Assembly: GCA_017468085.1 (NCBI GenBank)
Contig: JAFUJR010000037.1
Location: 39,035 to 103,034, forward strand
DNA length: 64,000 nucleotides
Source: Clostridia bacterium
GTDB lineage: Bacteria > Bacillota > Clostridia > Christensenellales > Borkfalkiaceae
Reading direction: 5' to 3'
Under the pieces are notes generated by a model that worked only from the letters and a program-made list of their open reading frames with translations, made no database searches and had not been told where the DNA came from. Each line of letters starts with the position of its first letter. Position 1 is the first letter of the stretch. The position numbers and the translations under genes are program-made. This document shows, in pieces, positions 25,180-31,889 of the stretch.

Positions 25180-26549
25180 CGGATTTTGACAAGACGGAAG
25201 GGAAGGGCAAAACGGAGAAGGCGAGCTACGATACCTTTTGCCTGTTTCCGACGGAAGAAAAGGGGAAATTGGCGGCGGCGTACAGCTTGAATTGCAGTTT
25301 TGCGGACGGGAAGTTGCAGTGCGGGATCGGGTATGAACGCTATCATGACCGCAACGGAGAAGAGGTTGCGACGGGGGCTGCGGAAGGGATACGCGCCGTC
25401 TACGTGATGGAGGCTTGGTCGGACGGAGGCGGGACGGAATTGCAGCCTTATTATTTTATCCGTACCGACAAGGGCGAGGCGATGCAGTACGTAAGTTTGT
25501 CCGATGGGTATATCACGAAAGCGAATTTGGGGAAGAACGCGAATATGGCCGCGGTGAGCGCGCCTGACGGTACGACGCGCATCGTAATTTGCGGGGACGG
25601 CGGGGCGTATTGCGTGGACGGCGAGGATTGGACGAAGATTGAGGACGTGGACGAGGCGCAGGGGACGGCGGCGATTTGTTTTAGTAAAAACCGCGTATTC
25701 CTCGGTGAAAAGCCGTGTAAACTTTTATACAGCAACCCCGAACTGCCGTGGGATTTTACGCATAGCTACGACGAGGGCGGATACGTATATCTGCCTTTGA
25801 ATAAAGGGAATATCGTAGATATGTTGGAGTACGGCGAATGGGTTTACGTGTTTTTTCAACGCGGTATCATGCGCGTTAAGCCCGATGGGCTGGCTAGGAA
25901 TTTTCAAGTGGAAGAAGTGTCCTATTTCGGCGGCGAGATTTTCGGCGGGTCGGTAGGTATTTGCGAGAATTGGATATTCTTTTTGTCCGAAAACGGGATT
26001 TGTCGGTTTGACGGCAGGAACGTAGAACGCGTGGGCAAGCAATACGGGGTGACGCCCTCGAAAGAGGGCGGCGTGTGTACGCATGCGACGGTTGGGGATT
26101 ATTACGTGCTGAAATATCCTGAAAATTCGTTTGGGACGGAGCGGACGATAGCGCTCCGTGCGGACGGCAAGGACGGATATTTTTTGAGCGATTACGTGGG
26201 CTTGAACGAGTGTAACCGTATGCCGATCTGTTCGGTAGATAACGCGCTTGCGACCTTGCGGTTGGGTGGAAAATTGCCGACGGGGGAAGAATTTGTGTTT
26301 GAAAGCGGATTTTTAGAGCTTGGCGGCGTGGGACGGAAGCATTTAAAATCCGTTACTTTATACGGCGAGGGGTGCATGACCTTTTCCGTGCTTTGCGACG
26401 AGGACGAGGAGCACTTTGAGGTGGAAGATTTGCCTTATAAGCTAAAACTGCGCGTGGGTATGCGCGGCGAGGATTTCAGTTTACGCTTTGTATTGGAGCA
26501 AGGAGCGAAGGTACGGCGCGTGGTATTGGAATACGAGCGGCTGGATTGA
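25170..26549 (+). CDS. Beta-propeller-like tail stopper candidate (gp10-like)
   Basis: A 459-residue, almost purely beta-strand protein with recurring short strands and turns (PYYFIRTDKGEAMQYVSLSDGYI, FQRGIMRVKPDG, NWIFFLSENGICRFDGRNVERVG). In P22 this position is held by gp10, the packaged-DNA stabilisation protein that plugs the portal, similar in length (about 470) and fold type. I infer the same role, with no clear sequence motif to prove it. The start may be the ATG at 25170 or the ATG at 25176, the latter overlapping the previous stop as ATGA. Confidence 0.6.
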   Translation: MGMTDFDKTEGKGKTEKASYDTFCLFPTEEKGKLAAAYSLNCSFADGKLQCGIGYERYHDRNGEEVATGAAEGIRAVYVMEAWSDGGGTELQPYYFIRTDKGEAMQYVSLSDGYITKANLGKNANMAAVSAPDGTTRIVICGDGGAYCVDGEDWTKIEDVDEAQGTAAICFSKNRVFLGEKPCKLLYSNPELPWDFTHSYDEGGYVYLPLNKGNIVDMLEYGEWVYVFFQRGIMRVKPDGLARNFQVEEVSYFGGEIFGGSVGICENWIFFLSENGICRFDGRNVERVGKQYGVTPSKEGGVCTHATVGDYYVLKYPENSFGTERTIALRADGKDGYFLSDYVGLNECNRMPICSVDNALATLRLGGKLPTGEEFVFESGFLELGGVGRKHLKSVTLYGEGCMTFSVLCDEDEEHFEVEDLPYKLKLRVGMRGEDFSLRFVLEQGAKVRRVVLEYERLD

Positions 26550-26576
26550 GCGGTCTGTTGGTAAGGAGGAAGAAAT

Positions 26577-27059
26577 ATGGAAATTGACGTAATTGATTAC
26601 ACGGAGATGCAGTTGGCGCAGTTGACGGAGGCGCAGCTGTTGGAGGTGAAGTCTGCGCAGATAAAGAAAAACAGGCTGTTGCGCGAGCTTGCAGAGAAAT
26701 TGCAGCAAGAAAAACGCAGGCTTATCAATAACGGGCTGTTTTTGTCGTATACGTGGGATTGGACGAAGGCGTATTGGACGCGTGTGTTTGAGGAGGAAAT
26801 CGGTTGGGTGCGCGACGGGGTGCTCTTTCAGTTGCAATATACGCCGATTGATTTTGAGGGCGTGCCTTACGAACTGGATTTTTCGTTGTCGCTTGCGGAT
26901 AGACGGGATGCCGTAGAGGGATATTATATGAGCGCGTATTCCACTTATACGGAGAGGGCTTACGAGCTGAAAAAGGACGAGGCGGCGGCGCATTATTTAT
27001 GCGAGGGATATAAATCGCTGTTGGATTACTTTTTGGAGCAGGCAAAAAAAGAGGTTTGA
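26577..27059 (+). CDS. Unknown short protein at the end of the phage-like block
   Basis: A 160-residue protein, helical at its start (about 1-45, likely coiled coil: QLAQLTEAQLLEVKSAQIKKNRLLRELAEKL in part) and followed by a region with aromatic residues (TWDWTKAYWTRVFEEEIGW). TAAGGAGGAAGAAAT precedes the ATG, 27 bases after the stopper candidate. In P22 a tail needle or other small tail gene would follow here, and the coiled-coil start would suit such a role, but I do not recognise the family. A terminator closes the block. Confidence 0.6.
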   Translation: MEIDVIDYTEMQLAQLTEAQLLEVKSAQIKKNRLLRELAEKLQQEKRRLINNGLFLSYTWDWTKAYWTRVFEEEIGWVRDGVLFQLQYTPIDFEGVPYELDFSLSLADRRDAVEGYYMSAYSTYTERAYELKKDEAAAHYLCEGYKSLLDYFLEQAKKEV

Positions 27060-27130
27060 CTTTCCGTTTACGGCAAAATGCGGGAGTTTGACCTTTCGCG
27101 TATAGGGAAATATGGGGGGCGGAGCTTTGC

Positions 27131-27156
27131 GGAAAGGCTTCGCCTTTTTTATTTTA
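27131..27156 (+). terminator. Terminator closing the phage-like block
   Basis: AAAGGC-TTC-GCCTTT hairpin followed by a T-rich run, about 75 bases after the last module gene and just before the dut promoter. Confidence 0.75.
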
Positions 27157-27169
27157 TGCGCGCGACGGC

Positions 27170-27199
27170 TTGACAAAGGGGCGGAAAATGGGTTATAAT
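27170..27199 (+). promoter_or_regulatory. Promoter of dut-trmB
   Basis: TTGACA (27170-27175), 18 bases, TATAAT (27194-27199), 30 bases before the dut ATG. Confidence 0.8.
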
Positions 27200-27228
27200 A
27201 CAAGCGAAAAGACGAATAGAGGTGCTTT

Positions 27229-27669
27229 ATGCCGAAAATTGCTGTAAAAAAATTGGACGAAAGAGCGGTTTTGCCTACGTATGGCTCGGAATTTTCCGCG
27301 GGAGCGGATCTGTACGCCGTTTGCGACGGCGAGGTTACGTTTGCGCCCGGGGAAACCAAGCTTATCAAAACGGGCTTGGCGATGGAAATCCCCGAAGGGT
27401 ATGCAGGACTTATTTACGCGCGGAGCGGCTTGGCGAGCAAGCGCGGGCTTGCGCCTGCAAATAAAGTGGGCGTGGTGGACGCGGACTATCGCGGGGAAGT
27501 GATGGTGGCGTTGCATAACCATTCCGCCGTAGAACAAAAAATCTCCGCGGGCGAACGCATTGCGCAGTTGGTGGTTGCGCCTTTTTTGAAAGTGAGTTTT
27601 GAAGAAGCGGAGGCGCTCAGCGATACCGTACGCGGCGCGGGCGGATTTGGGAGCACCGGCAAGAATTGA
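27229..27669 (+). CDS. dut: dUTP pyrophosphatase
   Basis: A 146-residue trimeric dUTPase that turns dUTP into dUMP and pyrophosphate, keeping uracil out of DNA. All five motifs are present: SAGADLYA, ARSGLASKRGLAPANKVG, GVVDADYRGEV (with the catalytic Asp), ERIAQLVV and the C-terminal GAGGFGSTG. Length matches the family. AGAGGTG precedes the ATG. It has its own promoter after the phage terminator and is followed after 11 bases by trmB. Phages often carry dut too, but the independent promoter and the neighbour suggest a host gene. Confidence 0.92.
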   Translation: MPKIAVKKLDERAVLPTYGSEFSAGADLYAVCDGEVTFAPGETKLIKTGLAMEIPEGYAGLIYARSGLASKRGLAPANKVGVVDADYRGEVMVALHNHSAVEQKISAGERIAQLVVAPFLKVSFEEAEALSDTVRGAGGFGSTGKN

Positions 27670-27680
27670 GGTAGTAAATT

Positions 27681-28376
27681 ATGTCGATGAGAATGAGGAA
27701 AAAGAGGAATTTTGAGGCGCGTATGGAGGCGTGCGGGGATTTGCTCCTTGCGCAGGGCGCGAACGGAATTTTGAATATGAAAGAGGCGGCGGAGCATTAC
27801 CGCGCGCTGATCGATTTTAAAACGGCGTTCGGCGAGGAGCGCGCAAATTTTCCCGTGGCGCTGGAAATCGGGTGCGGAAAGGGCGGTTTCGTTATCGAAT
27901 TGGCGAAGCGCGAGCCGTCCGTCAATTATATCGCGTTGGAAAAGATGAGCAACGTTATTTTGACTCCTTTAGAAGAGGTGAAAAAGCAGGGGATGACGAA
28001 TATTCGGTTTTTGAATATCCGCGCGGAGTGCTTGCCTTGTTATATCCCCGAGGGGAGTTTGGACGTTATTTATTTGAATTTTTCCACGCCCTTGCCCAAA
28101 CTTGGATACGCGACGCAGCGTTTGACCCACCGCAACTTTTTAACGACGTATAAAAAACTTTTAAAAAAGGGCGGAAAAATCATTCAAAAGACGGACGATA
28201 GGGACTTTTTTGAGTTTTCGTTAGAGGAATACGAGGTGTGTGGGTTTACGCTTGAAAACAAGACGTATGATTTGCACGAAAACGGAAATCCCGATTGGAA
28301 CGTGGTTACGGAATACGAGGCGAAGTGGGTGGAGCGCGGTTTGCCCATACATAGGGTGGAAGCCAAACTTGAGTAA
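27681..28376 (+). CDS. trmB: tRNA (guanine-N7)-methyltransferase, atypical motif
   Basis: A 231-residue TrmB-like protein that should form m7G46 in tRNA using S-adenosylmethionine. The SAM site ALEIGCGKGGF (about residue 55), VNYIALEKMSN, the helix start RRLTHRNFL-like QRLTHRNFL and the C-terminal TEYEAKWVERGLPIHRVEA are typical. The usual NFSDPWPK motif, whose Asp is important for catalysis in studied enzymes, reads NFSTPLPK here, with Thr for Asp and Leu for Trp. This could be a lineage variant, a compensated active site or a change of substrate. AGGTAG lies before the ATG. Confidence 0.82.
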   Translation: MSMRMRKKRNFEARMEACGDLLLAQGANGILNMKEAAEHYRALIDFKTAFGEERANFPVALEIGCGKGGFVIELAKREPSVNYIALEKMSNVILTPLEEVKKQGMTNIRFLNIRAECLPCYIPEGSLDVIYLNFSTPLPKLGYATQRLTHRNFLTTYKKLLKKGGKIIQKTDDRDFFEFSLEEYEVCGFTLENKTYDLHENGNPDWNVVTEYEAKWVERGLPIHRVEAKLE

Positions 28377-28764
28377 GTGCGTTTCGTAAATGCGAAATGC
28401 GAAATTGCGGGCGGATTTTGCGAGATACGCTCCGCGCAGTCGCTTTGCTCCTTTGGTCGGTATGACAAGTGAGTTAGGTGCGAAATGGGGAATTAAGCGT
28501 TACATTATTTTAATATAAACAACGAATTTGAGCCGAAAGAAATTTCTAACGGTGAAAAGAGATAAAAAAGGACGTCCGAAGGGGTCGGCTACGCCTACCT
28601 CAACGCGCGGAACTTTGCGTTTTTGCATTTTTGTTTTGTGAGAACAGCAGCGCTCTTTTGCCGTGCGGCGAGAGGGCGTTTTTGTTTTTCCGCTCTGCGG
28701 AAAAATAAATACTGAGCGCGGAGCGCTGAATGCGAAGTTCCAAAGAAAAGTATAGGAGTATTTT
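28377..28764. repeat. Intergenic repeat block between trmB and the hydrogenase regulator
   Basis: It begins with AAATGCGAAATGCG-type strings, continues with GAGATACGCTCCG...GTCGGTATGACA (28420-28463), a unit repeated at 34.61-34.65 kb, and ends with two hairpins: GCGCTCT...AGAGGGCG with T5 (about 28649-28680) and TTTTTCCGC-TCT-GCGGAAAAA (28686-28706), the second a perfect 9-bp bidirectional terminator. A long minus-strand reading frame crosses it but has no coding character. Confidence 0.6.
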
Positions 28765-29034
28765 ATGGACAAGGGAAATTTAGAGAAAAACAACAATCGA
28801 ATTGCGGTGGTGAGCGTGCTCGTTTCCGATAGGTCGGAAGCAGAAAAGCTCAACGGCATACTCTCGGAATACGGAGATTGGTTTTTGGGGCGTATGGGTA
28901 TCCCGTACAAGGAAAAAGGGGTGTCCGTTTTATCCGTCGTTTTGGACGCGCCCGTGGAAATTACGAATGCGTTGACGGGGAAAATCGGCAGATTAAGCGG
29001 TGTGTCCGTCAAGGCGTTGTTTGGAAAAATGTAA
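28765..29034 (+). CDS. TM1266-type iron-only hydrogenase system regulator
   Basis: An 89-residue ACT-like protein of the TM1266 family, annotated in other genomes as putative regulator of the iron-only hydrogenase system. The core NRIAVVSVLVSDRSEAEKLNGILSEYGDWFLGRMGIPYKEKGVSVLSVVLD and ITNALTGKIGRLSGVSVKALF follow the family throughout, only parts being quoted as landmarks. AGGAG lies seven bases before the ATG. It may bind a small ligand or control [FeFe]-hydrogenase maturation genes, which are not in this window. It precedes an ABC importer gene pair by 99 bases with an intercistronic hairpin (GGAAC-AA-GCCC-GTA-GGGC-GTTCC, 29072-29094). Confidence 0.82.
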   Translation: MDKGNLEKNNNRIAVVSVLVSDRSEAEKLNGILSEYGDWFLGRMGIPYKEKGVSVLSVVLDAPVEITNALTGKIGRLSGVSVKALFGKM

Positions 29035-29133
29035 GGTTGAAAAAAGCTCGCCCAAGCGAAAGGGGCGGGGTGGAACAAGCCCGTAGGGCGTTCCGTATAT
29101 AAAAAAATGATAAAATTTGAAAGAGGTATAATT

Positions 29134-30183
29134 ATGAAAAAGAGTGTAAAAACATTGGCTGTTGGACTTTGCGGCGCGTTGGTTTTCAGCGCGGCGGCGG
29201 GATTTTCTGCATGCGGAAAAGAGGATAATTTGAGTGCGGACAAGGTATATTTAAAGGCGATGACGGGACCGCAAGCGGTGGGGACGATGGAAGCGGATTA
29301 TTTCTTGCTTGCCGAGCCTGCCGTAACGGCGCAAAGTAAAAACGGATTTTTTATTAAGGGGGATCTGCAAGCCTTGTACGGCGGCGAAAACGGCTATCCG
29401 CAGGCGGTTCTGGTGGCAAAAACGGAATTATTGACGAGCTATCCCGGTTGGGTGGAACACTATTTTATCAACCAAATTACGAAAAGCGCGGCGTGGTTGG
29501 AAACGGCGAGCGGCGCGGAGGTGGTTTCGGCTGTTTCTTCGCACATGGCGGACGAGGATTATGCGACGACCTTGAAGGCGCCCCTTTTGACGGCGGACGT
29601 GATGGCGCGGTGCGGCGTTTGGTTTGCGCATGCTTGGACATCCTCTGTGCAGACGGAGGTAAAGACCTTTCTTTCCGAGATGCTTACGGTGAACGATAAG
29701 GCGGCGGCTATGCCCACGGACGAATTTTTCTGGGGGGGAGGAGCGTTCGTTTCCTCTGCTTATCCGCCCGAAAACGAGGTAACGGTGTATATGCCCGACG
29801 GCGCGCCCGCGCTTGCGCTTGCAAAGATAATGAGCGAGGATACGGCAGAGGACGGCGTAACGTATAAAGTGGTCGACCCGAGCTTGATTTCGTCCGTGTT
29901 GACCTACGAGGATGAAAGCAAAAACGCGGATATGTGCGTTTTGCCCGTAACGGCGGCGAGCAAGCTGCTCGGCAAAGGGGACAGATATAAAATGGTGGGC
30001 GTGGTAACGCACGGCAATCTGTTCCTTATTTCCAAAGACGGCGAGGCGTTGACGGCGGAAAATTTGGCGAGCTTAAAAGGAAAAACGATTGGCGTTTTGA
30101 ATATCAGCCAAGTGCCGGGGTTGACGTTAAAAGCGGTTTTGAATAAGTACGATATTCCTTTTGAAGAGGTGAAAGCGGTTTAA
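29134..30183 (+). CDS. ABC transporter substrate-binding lipoprotein
   Basis: A 349-residue lipoprotein with a signal peptide and a lipobox ending FSAC at about residue 27, followed by a periplasmic-binding fold of the NMT1/SsuA (sulfonate, nitrate, thiamine-precursor) class: a segment late in the protein reads NLFLISKDGEALTAENLASLKGKTIGVLNISQVPGLTLKAVLNKY in part, which is the typical second-domain entry of these proteins. The ATG at 29134 has AGAGGT upstream; an earlier in-frame ATG at 29107 would put charged residues before the signal. The permease gene follows after four bases. The ligand is unknown. Confidence 0.82.
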   Translation: MKKSVKTLAVGLCGALVFSAAAGFSACGKEDNLSADKVYLKAMTGPQAVGTMEADYFLLAEPAVTAQSKNGFFIKGDLQALYGGENGYPQAVLVAKTELLTSYPGWVEHYFINQITKSAAWLETASGAEVVSAVSSHMADEDYATTLKAPLLTADVMARCGVWFAHAWTSSVQTEVKTFLSEMLTVNDKAAAMPTDEFFWGGGAFVSSAYPPENEVTVYMPDGAPALALAKIMSEDTAEDGVTYKVVDPSLISSVLTYEDESKNADMCVLPVTAASKLLGKGDRYKMVGVVTHGNLFLISKDGEALTAENLASLKGKTIGVLNISQVPGLTLKAVLNKYDIPFEEVKAV

Positions 30184-30187
30184 GTTT

Positions 30188-30934
30188 ATGAAAAAAGCGT
30201 TACTCAAAAACTTAATACAGACGGGGGTGGCGCTTGGCGTATTATTTGCGGCGTGGCTGATTGCCTATTTTTGTATAGGCAATCCGTCCCTTATGCCTGC
30301 GCCGTGGGCGAGCGCGAAGGAGTTTGGCGTTCTGTTTTCGAGCGGCGAGTTTTGGCGCGGGTTTGCCACGACGATGGCAAGGGTGTTTTTGGCGTTTGGA
30401 ATTTCCTTTGTGTTAGCGGTGATTTTTGCCGTCGTCGCATACCTGTACCCCTCGTTTGCGGGAATATTCACGCCAATCGCGTCGGCTTTCCGCTCCTTGC
30501 CCGTGCTGGCAATCGTGCTGATTTTGCTCTCTATTTTAGGGGCGGGCGCAACCCCCGTTGCGGTGGCGTTTTTGTCCTTGTTTCCGATGTTGTACACGGG
30601 GATATTGACGGCTCTGCTTGCAATCGATAAGCACGTGATCGAGGTAAGTAAGGTATACGGTGCGTCGAGGTGGGTGCGGATCTGGCGGGTGTACTTGCCC
30701 TTGTCCGCTCCGTCCGTATTGCGCGAGGCGGGCGGCGCGATTTCCTTTTCGTTAAAGCTCGTCGTTTCGGCAGAGGTCGTGGCGATGACGGCGCAAAGCC
30801 TGGGGTATATGATGCAGGACGCGAAAGCGTGGGGGGAAATTCCGCAGCTGTTCGCGTTGGTAACGCTGACCTTTATTTTGGGGCTGGCGTTAGAGCTTAT
30901 CATGACGGCGTTGGCGGAGAAAGCGCAATATTAA
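30188..30934 (+). CDS. ABC transporter permease (SsuC/TauC-like)
   Basis: A 248-residue permease with about six membrane helices and the EAA-type loop VIEVSKVYGASRWVRIWRVYLP that contacts the ATPase. This fits the nitrate/sulfonate/taurine group of importers, in keeping with the preceding binding protein. The expected ATP-binding gene is absent: 30935-31170 holds no ORF and the next gene is rex. The ATPase may be encoded elsewhere or shared. No good ribosome site precedes the ATG, so translation is probably coupled to the binding-protein gene. Confidence 0.85.
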   Translation: MKKALLKNLIQTGVALGVLFAAWLIAYFCIGNPSLMPAPWASAKEFGVLFSSGEFWRGFATTMARVFLAFGISFVLAVIFAVVAYLYPSFAGIFTPIASAFRSLPVLAIVLILLSILGAGATPVAVAFLSLFPMLYTGILTALLAIDKHVIEVSKVYGASRWVRIWRVYLPLSAPSVLREAGGAISFSLKLVVSAEVVAMTAQSLGYMMQDAKAWGEIPQLFALVTLTFILGLALELIMTALAEKAQY

Positions 30935-31034
30935 GTGCAAAATACGTTCTGTAAACGCTGAATTGTGTTAACAATAATATATTCTGCGATTAAACGGTTG
31001 CTTGCTTTGTACAGGGGCGGTTGGTAGGAATATT

Positions 31035-31052
31035 TTGTTAAGACGTTGCCAT
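31035..31052. promoter_or_regulatory. Possible Rex half-site before rex
   Basis: TTGTTAAGACGTTGCCAT has one perfect Rex half (TTGTTAA) and a poor second half compared with TTGTTAA-N4-TTAACAA. It lies just upstream of the -35 box. Weak candidate for autoregulation. Confidence 0.25.
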
Positions 31053-31058
31053 TATCGC

Positions 31059-31087
31059 TTGATTTTATCGATAATTTGGTGTATAAT
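31059..31087 (+). promoter_or_regulatory. Promoter of rex-adhE
   Basis: TTGATT (31059-31064), 17 bases, TATAAT (31082-31087), 84 bases before the rex ATG. Confidence 0.75.
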
Positions 31088-31170
31088 GATAAGGCGAGTG
31101 CGGCGCGGAGCCATTCCGTTCCGATAAAAAGCGCGGGACTTTGCGGAGAAAGGAAGAGAGGGGTTTGGTT

Positions 31171-31830
31171 ATGAGAAACGAATTCGGCGAAAAGGAAACG
31201 CAGAAAATTTCTAAGGCGACGCTTGCGCGTATGCCCTTGTATTTGCATTTCTTGCAGGAAGAAAGTTCCAAGGGCGCGCAATACATATCCTCGACGGTTA
31301 TCGCGCAAAATATTTCCGTATCGTCGGTGCTTGTACGCAAGGATTTGGCGTTCGTGTCCTCGGAGGCGGGCAGACCGCGATTGGGGTTTGCCATCAGCCG
31401 CCTTATCGTGGATATTGAAAAATTTTTGGGATACGACAACCTTTCCGACGCCATCATCGTTGGCGCGGGCGGATTGGGCAGAGCCTTCCTTGGATACGAG
31501 GGATTTAAGAGCAACGGGCTTAGCATTGTGGCGGCGTTTGATATTTCGGAAAAGCTGATCGGCACGACGGTGGCGGGAAAGAAAATTCTGCCCCTTTCGG
31601 AGCTGGAAAGTTTTGTACAGGAGCACAAAATCAGCATTGGGATCATCACCGTGCCCAAAGTAGCGGCGCAAGAGGTTTTGAATAAAATGGTGGGGGCAGG
31701 TATCAAAGCAATTTGGAATTTTGCGCCCGCGCCCTTGCGTGTGCCTAAGGATATCGTACTCAAAACCGAGGACTTGGCGGCGTCGCTTGCGATGCTGGCA
31801 GGCAAGCTGTACAAGCTGCACGACGAGTAA
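31171..31830 (+). CDS. rex: Redox-sensing transcriptional repressor Rex
   Basis: A 219-residue Rex. The N-terminal winged helix contains STVIAQNISVSSVLVRKDL, where Rex recognises TTGTTAA-N4-TTAACAA-type operators; the Rossmann half carries IIVGAGGLGRAFLGYEGF for NADH/NAD+ binding, and the end IWNFAPAPLRVP...EDLAASLAMLAGKL is typical. High NADH releases it from DNA and opens fermentation genes. The ATG at 31171 is preferred, with GAGAGGGG seven bases upstream. adhE follows after 59 bases with no terminator, so a common transcript is likely, which would let Rex control itself together with its target. Confidence 0.9.
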   Translation: MRNEFGEKETQKISKATLARMPLYLHFLQEESSKGAQYISSTVIAQNISVSSVLVRKDLAFVSSEAGRPRLGFAISRLIVDIEKFLGYDNLSDAIIVGAGGLGRAFLGYEGFKSNGLSIVAAFDISEKLIGTTVAGKKILPLSELESFVQEHKISIGIITVPKVAAQEVLNKMVGAGIKAIWNFAPAPLRVPKDIVLKTEDLAASLAMLAGKLYKLHDE

Positions 31831-31889
31831 AAAACCGCTCGTCTTTTTCTGCTTTTCGGCGCGGCGACGCGGTAGAAAAGGAGAGAAGT

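Larger units (their letters stand above)
16917..27059 (+). mobile_element. Podovirus-like head and packaging module, no tail or integrase
   Basis: Seven phage genes lie in order: large terminase, terminase-small-like basic protein, P22-type portal, scaffold-like protein, major capsid, connector-like protein, and a propeller-like stopper candidate, plus one short unknown gene. This is the order of a P22-like morphogenesis block. There is no tail spike, tape measure, ejection, lysis, integrase or repressor gene, and typical chromosomal genes follow at once. All reading frames are intact and base composition resembles the host's. It may be a domesticated or satellite-type capsid system, or the remainder of a prophage. 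Confidence 0.65.
16917..29117. other. See separate entries; region boundary note for phage-like module
   Basis: The phage-derived block proper runs from 16917 to the terminator at about 27155; genes from 27229 on look like ordinary chromosomal genes. This entry only marks that the boundary toward the host genes is not sharp and that no attachment repeats are visible at either side. Confidence 0.2.

Noticed and set aside
28500-29243. Minus-strand frame of 247 codons
   Set aside because: It crosses terminators and repeats and lies opposite the well-supported TM1266-type gene; its translation has no coding pattern.
30961-30978. TTGTGTTAACAAT as a Rex operator
   Set aside because: The two halves are too close for the known Rex consensus and it is 80 bases upstream of the promoter.
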